A stretch of DNA of 64,000 nt from Neorhodopirellula pilleata (lineage in GTDB: Bacteria > Planctomycetota > Planctomycetia > Pirellulales > Pirellulaceae): positions 124,001 through 188,000 of the forward strand of contig NZ_SJPM01000006.1 in assembly GCF_007859915.1 (NCBI RefSeq), given 5' to 3'. The number at the start of each line of letters is the position of its first letter. Position 1 is the first letter of the stretch. A program made the translations under genes and the position numbers. Below are positions 27,712 to 36,205 of the stretch, in pieces. The notes under the pieces are model-generated. The model was not told where the DNA came from. It searched no databases and worked only from the letters and a program-made list of their open reading frames with translations.

Positions 27712-28965
27712 CTACCGGATCAATTCGGCGGCTCGCAGTCCGCTGTTCATCGCCCCCTGAATGCTTGGCGTTTCCTGGTGGTCGCCGATCACGTAGACCC
27801 CACGGGCATCGCCGAGTTGGATTTCCTTGTGGATCGGATCGAGGTTCGTTTGCGGCAATGCGTAAGGCACTCGATAAACACGCAGGCATTTCCAGCGTTG
27901 CGCCACGTCTCCGAACCATTGTGTTAATTGCTGACGCACTCGGTCGATCAACGACTCGTCATCGGTTCCGTCGACCGGTTCGTCGCTTGAGTCCACACTG
28001 ACCGACAGCAATGATTTTCCCGCCGGCGCGTAAGTGGGTGCGACATCACTCATCACCACGGCGGTTTGAATCGGGCCGGTCTCATCGCCTCGCAGCATCA
28101 GAAGCTTTCCAGAATCGAACTTTTCATCGTTGGCGAAATACAATGTAGTGGTGCCGGACCACCGGGTTTGCATTTGCGGCCGATCGAGCAACCGGGCGGC
28201 CGCGTCGCTCGGTGTGGCGATGACCAAGTGATCGGTCGATATCGTTCCGTCGTGGGTCACCACTTGGTGCGCCGAATCATTGGCTAACAGGATTGACTTC
28301 ACAGTCGTTTGAAAACGCAACGTCCCACGCGGTAACCCGTCGGCGAGTTGACGTGGGATGGCGGCCATGCCGTCGGACGGGATCGCGATGTCGCCTTCGG
28401 CAAACATCCGAAAGACGAACTCCAGCATGCGACTGGATGTCGACAGGGATTCGTCCAGAAACACGCCACCGAGAAACGGACGAAAGAACTCGTCGATCAT
28501 TTTTTCACTGAAGCCGTCGCCACGCAAACGCTCGATCGTGTTTTGGGGCGAGCGGGCGTAAAGATCGTCAAGGCTGCCACTTCGGCTGGCCCGCCGCAAC
28601 GACGCAATTCGTATTTTATCACGCAGCGAACCGACCGGGTTGGTGGCGGTCGCGAGAGCCTTCGAGGGCCGACGCCAAGGATCACTCAAGACATGAAAAC
28701 GGCCACCTTGGCGAATGTTGGCCCCGGGTTCGAACGACCGTAAACGCAGTGCCCCGTAGTCCAGAAGTTCGCGACAAGCAGGATAGGCGGTTAGCAGTAC
28801 CTGAAACCCGTGATCGAGTGTGAAGCCGTCGACATGATCGGTGCGAACGCGACCGCCTACCCGGTCGGTCGCCTCCAAGACGACGCACTCGATCCCCCGA
28901 TCGGACAAACGTTTTGCGCACGAAAGTCCGGCCAATCCCGCACCGACGATGACAACTGGCTTCAT
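27712..28965 (-). CDS. FAD-dependent amine oxidase/desaturase-like protein
   Basis: 417 residues. The N terminus VVIVGAGLAGLSCAKRL (dinucleotide-binding GxGxxG), VVLEATDRVGGRVRTD and the end VYVIGDHQETPSIQGAMNSG place it in the FAD/NAD(P) flavin-containing amine oxidase superfamily, close to protoporphyrinogen oxidase and phytoene desaturase-type proteins. Which substrate it oxidises or saturates cannot be decided from the sequence. No signal peptide is present. Its ATG overlaps the stop of the upstream nuclease gene by four bases (28962-28965), so the two are translationally coupled. Confidence 0.88.
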   Translation of the reverse strand: MKPVVIVGAGLAGLSCAKRLSDRGIECVVLEATDRVGGRVRTDHVDGFTLDHGFQVLLTAYPACRELLDYGALRLRSFEPGANIRQGGRFHVLSDPWRRPSKALATATNPVGSLRDKIRIASLRRASRSGSLDDLYARSPQNTIERLRGDGFSEKMIDEFFRPFLGGVFLDESLSTSSRMLEFVFRMFAEGDIAIPSDGMAAIPRQLADGLPRGTLRFQTTVKSILLANDSAHQVVTHDGTISTDHLVIATPSDAAARLLDRPQMQTRWSGTTTLYFANDEKFDSGKLLMLRGDETGPIQTAVVMSDVAPTYAPAGKSLLSVSVDSSDEPVDGTDDESLIDRVRQQLTQWFGDVAQRWKCLRVYRVPYALPQTNLDPIHKEIQLGDARGVYVIGDHQETPSIQGAMNSGLRAAELIR

Positions 28966-30314
28966 GGCTGCGTTACCTGGTAACCTTTCTCTTGCAGTTT
29001 TTGTGCAAGTGCTCTTTTAGGGCCGTACTCTCCATGCACGAGTCGGATTTCACCTGGGGGACTCGCCATCTCGTCGACCAAGCGAATCAGGTCAGCTTGG
29101 TCGCCGTGGGCCGAGTAGCCGCTTAACTGATGGACGCCCGCCTTGATGTCGTATTTTCGTCCGTCCAATCGAACCCAATCACTTCCCCGGGAAATGTAGT
29201 TTCCCGGCGTGCCGGAGGCTTGGTAACCTGCAAAGACGATATCGGTTCGCTCGTCTCCGATGAATCGTTTGAGGTAGTTCATGACGCGACCGCCGGTACA
29301 CATGCCGCTGCCCGCGATCACGACGGCGGGCAACTCATGCTTGTCGACGTAGTTGAGTAATTCTTTGTGTTCGGTATGAGTGTCAACGGTTGTCAAGTTC
29401 TCAAAAACAAGCGGTTGGTCATCGGTTTGCATGAATGCTTGGGCTTCTTCGCCCCAATGTTCTTTCATGTCTTGGTAGATCGACGTGAACCGAGACGCCA
29501 ACGGCGAATCGACGATCACGTCGACTCGTTTCATCAATGTCTCGGCTTGACTGGTCTGCACCCGTTCGAAGATCCCGTTGAGTTCGTACAACAACGCTTG
29601 GGTACGCCCCAAGGAAAATGCCGGGATGATCGTGACGCCGCCGTCGTCGAGCGTCCTGCGAATGATGCGTTCGAGTTCCGCTTGTCGATCGATCTTGGTC
29701 GGATGCAATCGATCGCCATAAGTACTTTCTAGAATCAATAAGTCAGCCCGCTCGGGACTGACCGGTGGATTGAGCAACGGGTTGGTTCCCGCCCCGACGT
29801 CGCCGCTGAACACGACGCGGCGTTCGTCGGGCAGTTCCACTTCAAAGATCGTTGATCCGAGCACATGTCCGGCCGGTAGCAAGCGAACTTTCGCGTCGCC
29901 GGGGATCGAATGCCATTGGTGGTAAGCAATCGGTTTGAGCAGACTTTTGATCTTGCGATTGAACTGATCGATCAACCGTTTCGATCGGGTGAAACCGATC
30001 TTCAGAGCGTCCTCCATCACCATCGGAAGAAGCTTCGCGGTCGGTTCGCTGCAAAAAATGGGGCCTTCAAATCCGGCGGCAAGCAGATACGGCAATCGCC
30101 CGGCGTGATCGATGTGCACGTGAGTCAACAACAGGCAATCGATATTTTTCAGTGAGAACTCGATTTCAGGATTAGGGTGTTTCTTGGCATCATCGCCTTG
30201 AAACGTACCGCAATCGACGAGCAAGCCGCTGGGCGTCTTACCGGACCGTTCCCACGAGAGTTGATGACACGACCCAGTCACGCCGTCGCCGGCACCGTGG
30301 TGAATCACTTGCAT
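28962..30314 (-). CDS. Metallo-beta-lactamase fold, beta-CASP ribonuclease-like protein
   Basis: 450 residues. The zinc motif LLTHVHIDHAGRLPYL, the later PAGHVLGS and FSGDVG, and the beta-CASP motifs (LILESTYGDR, PAFSLGRTQALLYEL, AGSGMCTGGRVMNYL, SGYSAHGDQ) mark it as a CPSF73/RNase J-related hydrolase of about usual length. All expected metal ligands appear present. Bacterial members process RNA, but this protein's target is unknown. It is the first gene of a two-gene operon with the FAD oxidoreductase and diverges from the small gene at 30506. Confidence 0.92.
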   Translation of the reverse strand: MQVIHHGAGDGVTGSCHQLSWERSGKTPSGLLVDCGTFQGDDAKKHPNPEIEFSLKNIDCLLLTHVHIDHAGRLPYLLAAGFEGPIFCSEPTAKLLPMVMEDALKIGFTRSKRLIDQFNRKIKSLLKPIAYHQWHSIPGDAKVRLLPAGHVLGSTIFEVELPDERRVVFSGDVGAGTNPLLNPPVSPERADLLILESTYGDRLHPTKIDRQAELERIIRRTLDDGGVTIIPAFSLGRTQALLYELNGIFERVQTSQAETLMKRVDVIVDSPLASRFTSIYQDMKEHWGEEAQAFMQTDDQPLVFENLTTVDTHTEHKELLNYVDKHELPAVVIAGSGMCTGGRVMNYLKRFIGDERTDIVFAGYQASGTPGNYISRGSDWVRLDGRKYDIKAGVHQLSGYSAHGDQADLIRLVDEMASPPGEIRLVHGEYGPKRALAQKLQEKGYQVTQP

Positions 30315-30505
30315 AATAGTTCCGGGTCCAATTTTCCAAGTTTGACGATAGGTGGCCAGAGCATATCAGATTGGCCATCGCGGCGGTCGACACGGTGGTG
30401 TTTCTGCCGTGACCAAACGTGTCCGGGCCCCGTCCGATGCTATGGGTGTCGCCGGGAAGAACGCCTTCCCGAAGTTCGAAAAAAACGTTTTGGGATTCAG
30501 TCAAG

Positions 30506-30895
30506 ATGGCTAAGTACTATGTTCAATCAGGCAATTTTCGTCGTGTCGTTTCGGCCGATAATTCTCGCAAGGCTGCGATCTGGGCCGTGCACGAAGTCAT
30601 GCAACAAATCCTACCTTCCGACGAAACGGAATCATCGAGCGCGAGTATGCGGTTGGTCGGCGAACACGAACCACGATCGGTCACCGTTTTGTCGGCAAAA
30701 GTCCGAGTGAACGAACGGGGATTTGATCGGGACGACGCTCGCGAAATGTCAACGATGGAGATCGTCGCCGAGTGGAACCAAATGGTGATGACGCTGGATC
30801 GACTGCAGCGAATGTTCGGTAGCGTCACCGACGCCGAGGCGTCTGTCGTGAAGCCTAGCGAAACTCGATTCTTTGGCGACGGAATGGCCGCATGA
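30506..30895 (+). CDS. Small conserved-type hypothetical protein
   Basis: 129 residues from ATG 30506 (MAKYYVQSGNFRRVVSADNS); longer starts back to 30419 would put low-quality sequence before a good beginning. It has a beta-strand-rich first half (YYVQSGNFRRVV, SVTVLSAKVRVNERGFD) and a helical second half (MEIVAEWNQMVMTLDRLQRM). There is no membrane segment or catalytic motif. I believe similar small proteins occur in other planctomycetes, but I cannot verify that here. The function is unknown. Confidence 0.7.
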   Translation: MAKYYVQSGNFRRVVSADNSRKAAIWAVHEVMQQILPSDETESSSASMRLVGEHEPRSVTVLSAKVRVNERGFDRDDAREMSTMEIVAEWNQMVMTLDRLQRMFGSVTDAEASVVKPSETRFFGDGMAA

Positions 30896-31071
30896 AACCG
30901 GCGTTTCACGCTCGGACAATCGTGACGAAACAAATAACGCGTCTTACCCAACCGGCCCGCCCTTCAGCGACACATTCGTTTCTGTCGATATAAACGGGGA
31001 GTCAACATCGACTGGCGGGGTGGATGTTCTGGCTGAGCTTATCGGGTGCAAACCCACTCAAAAGGGCTGTT

Positions 31072-32034
31072 ATGTCTTGGTGGAATTGCAACCTCTTCTC
31101 GATCGCGTGCATCTTATGCATTGCCGTCGGAGGCTCGTCGGCGTTGGTGATGGCACAAGAGCCATCCCTCAACGAACCGATTCCGATCGTCGAGTTTGGT
31201 TTATCGGAACCGACGATTGACCTTCACAGTAATGCCCTGCCGATGGCAACAAATTTCCATCGCAGCGAGCCCGAATATCAATGGGAATTTCTTCCCGATG
31301 GTTTGTTGTGGGAGCCTTACCTGGCCGCCCCCCACGAGCCTCGGATGTCGATGATTTTGCACCAACGCATCGACGAAGGGTACTTTTGGGACTCGACCCT
31401 CGGCGGACGCGTCGGTTTGTTGCGTTATGGAACGAGCCAATCACGCGGAGCGGAAGGGTTTCAATGGGACCTCGAGGGCGCGGTGATTACCCGCTTGAAC
31501 CTAGAAGAATCCGAAGACGTCGAGTCCATGGACTATCGTTTCGGAACGTTGCTCACGATGGCTCGCGGTTTATGGTCGGCTAAGTTCGGCTACTTTCACG
31601 TCAGTTCGCATGTCGGCGACGAATACTTGGAGCGAAACCCCACATTCGAACGTGTGAATTATGTGACCGAGTCTTTAATCGCTGCGGCCAGCTTCCAGCA
31701 ATCAGACAGCCTGCGGCTTTATGGTGAAGCGGCCTTGGCATTGAAGGCATCGGGAGGTGCGAAAGCATGGCAGTTTCAAACCGGTGCCGAGTTCATCGCG
31801 CCGGTCCAACCGGGAAAGAAGGGCGGCCCGTTTACGGCATTGAATATCGACATTCGCGAAGCGGTCGGGTTCGAGCCCACATTCACCTTGCAAACCGGTT
31901 GGCAATGGCGCGGCCCACGTTCAGGCCGACGTTTCCGAACCGGCTTTCAATATCACAATGGCCACACATCCCAATTCACGTTCTTCCGAGACGAGGAAGA
32001 ACATATCGGGGTCGGCATTTGGTTTGATTACTAG
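31072..32034 (+). CDS. DUF1207 family exported protein
   Basis: 320 residues from ATG 31072, chosen because it begins an N-terminal signal (FSIACILCIAVGGSSALVMA). The body has the DUF1207 signature WEPYLAAPHEPRMS, then RVGLLRYG, and many amphipathic strands ending FFRDEEEHIGVGIWFDY, as expected of an outer-membrane or periplasmic beta protein. DUF1207 has no known function. Its TAG overlaps the stop of the convergent thioredoxin gene at 32031-32034. Confidence 0.85.
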   Translation: MSWWNCNLFSIACILCIAVGGSSALVMAQEPSLNEPIPIVEFGLSEPTIDLHSNALPMATNFHRSEPEYQWEFLPDGLLWEPYLAAPHEPRMSMILHQRIDEGYFWDSTLGGRVGLLRYGTSQSRGAEGFQWDLEGAVITRLNLEESEDVESMDYRFGTLLTMARGLWSAKFGYFHVSSHVGDEYLERNPTFERVNYVTESLIAAASFQQSDSLRLYGEAALALKASGGAKAWQFQTGAEFIAPVQPGKKGGPFTALNIDIREAVGFEPTFTLQTGWQWRGPRSGRRFRTGFQYHNGHTSQFTFFRDEEEHIGVGIWFDY

Positions 32035-33308
32035 CGAATGCCCGGATTGGCATCGTTGACTGCTTGAGCCATGACTTCGATGGCCGCATCGGTGTAGCGT
32101 TCGTATTCATTGAAGAAGTGGTTCATGGCAGCTTCGTCGGCGAAGAAGAACATGCGTTGATGGATCGGGTCACGCATCCCGAAGCGTCGTTTGCCTTGCA
32201 CAATCTGACGTTCCTCGAAGAAGCGAACGACATCGATTTCGTTGAGTACGGGTGTGTAGGGCGTAGGATCGGCAAGGAACGAGTCCATTTTCTCGGCTGA
32301 CGCGAATAGATAGAGTTTGCCTAGATGCACAACACCGAACTTCGGATTGCCTTCGACCCATTTGTCCTCGTCGATCACGGTCACCGCACAAAAGCCTTCC
32401 ATCGCGAGTTTCGGCGGCGACGTTGTGGTTTTATTTTGGTTGATACTGGATTCGCTAGGGGGCGTTTTAGCGGAGATCGCCGCATCGGTCGCGATTTGCT
32501 GAGTCGCTTCCATGGCCGGTTCGTCCATGATTTGTTCGGGCATCCCTAAAGACATTCCGTCGGTACGGGCTCCGGCGAGACGAGTTGAGGCACCACCAGG
32601 AAGCGTTTCGCCGGTCGAAACACCTGCGGGAAGGGCAAAACCGGATTGGCCATAAGGATTCGGTACGGGTTGTCCAGGATTTGGATTGATTGCAGCGCCC
32701 GACGTTTGTTTGGGCATCGTCGTATGAGAGGCGGCGGCAAGGCGTTCGGTAGCCGGCGCCATCGGGCTTCCCGGCATCGGGCTTCCCGGCATCGGAGTTC
32801 CCGGCATCTGGGTTCCCGGCATCTGGGTTCCCGAAGCAGGGCCGCCTGGTATCGTGTTGGCGGGCATGGATGGCATTTCGCTGCCCGCTTGAGCGAGCAT
32901 GGCCACGTATCGGCTCGGTTCTTGTGGGCTGACCCCATGGGCGAGGGTTTGTCCGGCGGGCGTCACGACGACGTCGGTCGGGAACTTGGTGACCTTGAAC
33001 ATCTTCGCCAATTCGGGCGATTTGCCAGCATGGATCTTGATCGGGACAAAGCCGTTGGCTATCGCCTCACCGACTTCGCCTGAACGGAAGGCACCAGCTT
33101 CGAGTCGATCGCACCAAATGCAGTTATCGCTGTAAAAATGCAACAAGAGCGGCTTGTTCTGGGCCTTCGCTTCCGCGTGAGCCGACGTGAGGTCACTTCG
33201 CCAAGGGATCTGCGCCTCCCCGGGGCTTGCCAAAAATGCAAAAGAACCAGCCAAAATCAGGCCGGAGAGAACGGTCGGTTGAATTCGTCGGGGCCATGCG
33301 AGTCGCAT
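32031..33308 (-). CDS. Secreted thioredoxin-like protein with YHS-like C-terminal region
   Basis: 425 residues from ATG 33308, which begins a signal peptide; an upstream in-frame ATG lies at 33353. A thioredoxin-like domain (about 35-145) has the redox pair CIWC at 63-66 in LLLHFYSDNCIWCDR and the cis-Pro segment VTKFPTDVVVTP. A low-complexity linker follows, with PGTQMPGTPMPGSPM repeats and Gln/Pro stretches. The last ~130 residues resemble YHS-like domains (GFCAVTVIDEDKWVEG, FGVVHLGKLYLFAS), which often bind metal. I infer a periplasmic redox or metal-handling protein. The domain pairing is unusual. Confidence 0.8.
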   Translation of the reverse strand: MRLAWPRRIQPTVLSGLILAGSFAFLASPGEAQIPWRSDLTSAHAEAKAQNKPLLLHFYSDNCIWCDRLEAGAFRSGEVGEAIANGFVPIKIHAGKSPELAKMFKVTKFPTDVVVTPAGQTLAHGVSPQEPSRYVAMLAQAGSEMPSMPANTIPGGPASGTQMPGTQMPGTPMPGSPMPGSPMAPATERLAAASHTTMPKQTSGAAINPNPGQPVPNPYGQSGFALPAGVSTGETLPGGASTRLAGARTDGMSLGMPEQIMDEPAMEATQQIATDAAISAKTPPSESSINQNKTTTSPPKLAMEGFCAVTVIDEDKWVEGNPKFGVVHLGKLYLFASAEKMDSFLADPTPYTPVLNEIDVVRFFEERQIVQGKRRFGMRDPIHQRMFFFADEAAMNHFFNEYERYTDAAIEVMAQAVNDANPGIR

Positions 33309-33460
33309 TGGACAAAGTCCTTTTTGTCTGTTTGCAGAATTGCGGTTGCCCAACGGAATCGGGGCACGTCTGTGTACTAATCGGTTGGGTTGACTTTAAC
33401 GCTTGAGGGGAATCTAGCAATTTCCTAAGTTGTACCGCTAGATCGTCCCACAGAAGGCCG

Positions 33461-33489
33461 TTGACAAAATTCCGGTTGACAAAATTCCG
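33461..33489 (+). repeat. 15-bp tandem duplication before ruvX
   Basis: TTGACAAAATTCCG occurs twice, at 33461-33474 and 33476-33489, one base apart. Each copy contains a perfect -35-like TTGACA, but no -10-like hexamer is visible 16-18 bp downstream of either. Confidence 0.5.
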
Positions 33490-33520
33490 CGTCACGGGCG
33501 CGAACACCTTTCCTCGACTG

Positions 33521-34060
33521 ATGCGTATGAATTTACCGCCACCGCTTACCGAGTTTCCCACATCGGGCCGAATCGCTTCGGTCGATTACGGGACGGTTCG
33601 GATCGGGATTGCGATCTGTGATCCGGATTGGATTTTGGCCAGTCCCTTGCAGGTTCATGCGGTGACCCAACCCGATGCAGGCGGTTATGAGATGGACGAA
33701 GAGTATTTCCGCCATCTCGCCAGAGAAGAACGCGTCGCCGCGTGGGTGGTTGGTTTGCCGATCCACTGTGACGGCGGCGAAAGCGACAAAAGTGTTGACG
33801 CCCGAAAGTTTGCCAATTGGCTCAGTCACACAACCCACTTGCCCGCCCGCTTGTTTGACGAGCGATTCACGACCGTCGCGGCAAACCAGCGCATCCGCCA
33901 AAGCAAAACAACTCGAAAGAAAACCAAGCAACGCGTCGATGCGATCGCCGCCCAGGTGTTACTCGAATCGTTCATCGAGGCGTGCCGGTATCGAGGCGAA
34001 TTAGCCGGACACGCTCTCGACGAAACAATCTCAGGCGAATCGTTGGCGGACGAAAGCTAA
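33521..34060 (+). CDS. ruvX: RuvX/YqgF-type Holliday junction resolvase-like protein
   Basis: 179 residues from ATG 33521 (33527 is also possible). RNase H-fold motifs are present: SVDYGTVRIGIAICD with the first catalytic Asp, VGLPIHCDGGES, LFDERFTT with the conserved Glu, and KQRVDAIAAQVLLESF with the final Asp. The family (YqgF/RuvX) acts on branched nucleic acids and in pre-16S rRNA 5' end maturation. It is slightly longer than the usual ~140-150 residues because of extra sequence at both ends. It stands alone; a composite palindrome follows its stop. Confidence 0.88.
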   Translation: MRMNLPPPLTEFPTSGRIASVDYGTVRIGIAICDPDWILASPLQVHAVTQPDAGGYEMDEEYFRHLAREERVAAWVVGLPIHCDGGESDKSVDARKFANWLSHTTHLPARLFDERFTTVAANQRIRQSKTTRKKTKQRVDAIAAQVLLESFIEACRYRGELAGHALDETISGESLADES

Positions 34061-34066
34061 GCATCG

Positions 34067-34404
34067 TGGTTTCAATAAGTGGCATAGGCTTCCAGCCTGT
34101 GTTTTGTTTCCACAGGCTGGAAGCCTGGTATGTACCTCACATCTTTTTTGACCCCCACGAGCTCGTCTCGTGGGTGAAAAAGGTTCGCAAGCTAGACAAC
34201 GACGCCCTCCCAACCTTCCGATTTTCACTTGTGCTCGCCGCTTCAAGCGGCGAGCACAAGTGAAAATCGGAAGGTTGGGGGGAATTGCGGCTCGTGTCTA
34301 GCTTGCCAACCTCGGCTTCCTGCCAGACGAGCTGGCAGGGGAGCAATACATGAGGACTTGTGGGGTATAAAGAGGCTGGAAGCCTATGCCACTTATTGAA
34401 ACCA
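34067..34404. repeat. 338-bp composite palindromic element
   Basis: A 32-bp perfect terminal inverted repeat (34067-34098 and 34373-34404) encloses further perfect palindromes: 16-bp arms 34086-34101/34111-34126; 8-bp arms 34154-34161/34167-34174; 12-bp arms 34187-34198/34295-34306 surrounding 35-bp arms 34209-34243/34245-34279 with a single central base; and 8-bp arms 34319-34326/34332-34339. It encodes no protein. It fills the gap between ruvX and the C25 peptidase gene. The size and terminal repeats resemble a miniature transposable element, but no flanking duplication is obvious. Confidence 0.85.
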
Positions 34405-34439
34405 AGACGCTAAAAAATCACAAATCGATATGGACGACC

Positions 34440-36113
34440 ATGATGCACCACACTTCACTGTTCTTGACTGCGTTGGCGATCATCGCCTTCAACCTAACAG
34501 GGTGGAGGCCAGTTCGTGGGGAAGCACACGATGTGGATGCCCACGACGTGATTGTGGTCTGCCATGAAGCCTTGCGAGAGTCACTTCAACCGTGGACAGA
34601 TCATCGGATCGAGGAGGGTTTGACGATCGGCTTTTGCGAGCCTCAAAGTGATGCGAAGTCAACTGCGGAGGACATTCGAACTCTCGCCGGGCCTTCAACG
34701 CGATACGTGTTGATCGTCGGTGACGCCCCTCCGGTCCATCAATCCAATGTGTCCATCACCTCAAACCCGTTATGGATACCGACCTTCTACCAGCCTTCTC
34801 CGGTCACTCGCAAGTATGGCTCCACGGAGTCCTATCCGACCGACTTGCCCTACGTTGACTTTGACGCCGATGGAACCAGTGATGCTTCCATTGGGAGGTT
34901 ACCGGTCACTACACCGGAGCAACTCGCGGGAATCGTTCAGCGAATTCTGGCTTTTGAAACGTCCGATGATTTTGGCCCGTGGCGTCAGTGTTTGCAGTTG
35001 ACGGCGGGCGTGGGTGGTTTTGGTGGTTTGATCGACGGGGCGATCGAAGCCGTCACGAGGACCGTTTTGACCAGTGCCTTGCCCGCCGATGTCAAACCGC
35101 AGATCGCCTACGCGAGTCCCGGTCACGCATTTTGTCCGACCGACTCGCCATTTCAAGAGTGTGTGATGCAACGTTATCGAGAAGGTGCGAGGTTTTGGAT
35201 CTACGCCGGTCATGGCAGCGTGGATCGCTTGGACCTGCTCAAACGCGCCCCCGATGATGCCGACGGTATACGTCAGGAGAGCACTGCGACGCCATGGGAA
35301 GTGGAGTCGTTGCTGAAGGCCGATTCAGTTTCGTTGTTGAAATCTGAACCAACGCGACCGACGATCGGTTTGTTGCTCGCCTGTTACGCTGGTGCGTTCG
35401 ACGCGGCGGTGCCCTGTTTGGCCGAACGCATGTTGCTAACGCCTGGTGGACCGATCGCGATGATTTCGGCGAGTCGCTTGACCATGCCTTACGGCAACGC
35501 CAAGTTCGGGCTCAGTCTCCTCGAATCCGTCTATGATTTGCCCGCCACCGGATCGGCAGGTCCGGTTCAACCACCCACTGTAAGACGTATCGGTGATGCG
35601 ATGCTGGCTGCTCAGCGAACCTTGCAATCGGAACAAGCCGGATCCACGACTCAGGTGATGCTTGACGGAGTCGCAACGTTGATCTCGCCCGCCGGGAACG
35701 ACCTGAAACAAGAACGCCGTGAGCATGCCGGGCTTTATCAATTGCTCGGGGACCCCACATTGCATTTGCATCGGTCACTCCCGGTCTCGATCAAAGCGAA
35801 AGTATCGAGCACGGCGAAAGAAGACGCGACGAAGACCGTCAACGTTGAGTTCAGTTCGCCTTTGTCGGGCACGATCACGCTCTCGATCGACCGCCCATTG
35901 GGAGGATCGTCACAACAGGCCGGAGTGGCGGGGCTGCACGATCCACACGGTAGCACCGTTGTTCAAAAGAAGCTGTCCGTTCGCGAGGACGAAAACGTAA
36001 CCACCGAGATCTCCCTTCCGATCGATTTCAACGGACCGGTCATCGTCCGCGGCTTCGTCGAATCCGAGTCCGGATGGGCGACCGGATCCGCCAAGGCGTA
36101 CATCCGTCCGTAG
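34440..36113 (+). CDS. Secreted C25 (gingipain-like) cysteine peptidase
   Basis: 557 residues from ATG 34440. The frame extends to 34386, but that start lies inside the palindromic element, and 34440/34443 begins a clean signal peptide (MMHHTSLFLTALAIIAFNLT). The clan CD dyad is visible as FWIYAGHGS (His258) and GLLLACYAGAFD (Cys315); LPYVDFDADGTSDASIGRLP is a typical C25 segment. A C-terminal Ig-like beta domain (about 455-557) also fits gingipain-like proteins. I infer an extracellular or periplasmic peptidase. The specificity cannot be read. Confidence 0.85.
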   Translation: MMHHTSLFLTALAIIAFNLTGWRPVRGEAHDVDAHDVIVVCHEALRESLQPWTDHRIEEGLTIGFCEPQSDAKSTAEDIRTLAGPSTRYVLIVGDAPPVHQSNVSITSNPLWIPTFYQPSPVTRKYGSTESYPTDLPYVDFDADGTSDASIGRLPVTTPEQLAGIVQRILAFETSDDFGPWRQCLQLTAGVGGFGGLIDGAIEAVTRTVLTSALPADVKPQIAYASPGHAFCPTDSPFQECVMQRYREGARFWIYAGHGSVDRLDLLKRAPDDADGIRQESTATPWEVESLLKADSVSLLKSEPTRPTIGLLLACYAGAFDAAVPCLAERMLLTPGGPIAMISASRLTMPYGNAKFGLSLLESVYDLPATGSAGPVQPPTVRRIGDAMLAAQRTLQSEQAGSTTQVMLDGVATLISPAGNDLKQERREHAGLYQLLGDPTLHLHRSLPVSIKAKVSSTAKEDATKTVNVEFSSPLSGTITLSIDRPLGGSSQQAGVAGLHDPHGSTVVQKKLSVREDENVTTEISLPIDFNGPVIVRGFVESESGWATGSAKAYIRP

Positions 36114-36205
36114 TGTTTCAGTTGGATTTGTGGCACGACGGAGTTGATTGGGTTAGGATGTTGTCCGACATAACTTTGAACGTTTCTCCACACGATCGTC
36201 GCTTC

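Noticed and set aside
33461..33489. Duplicated TTGACA as a proven promoter
   Set aside because: Neither copy has a -10-like hexamer at suitable spacing, so I list it only as a repeat.
34386..34439. Upstream ATG of the C25 peptidase as the true start
   Set aside because: It lies within the terminal repeat of the palindromic element and puts 18 residues before a clean signal peptide beginning at 34440.
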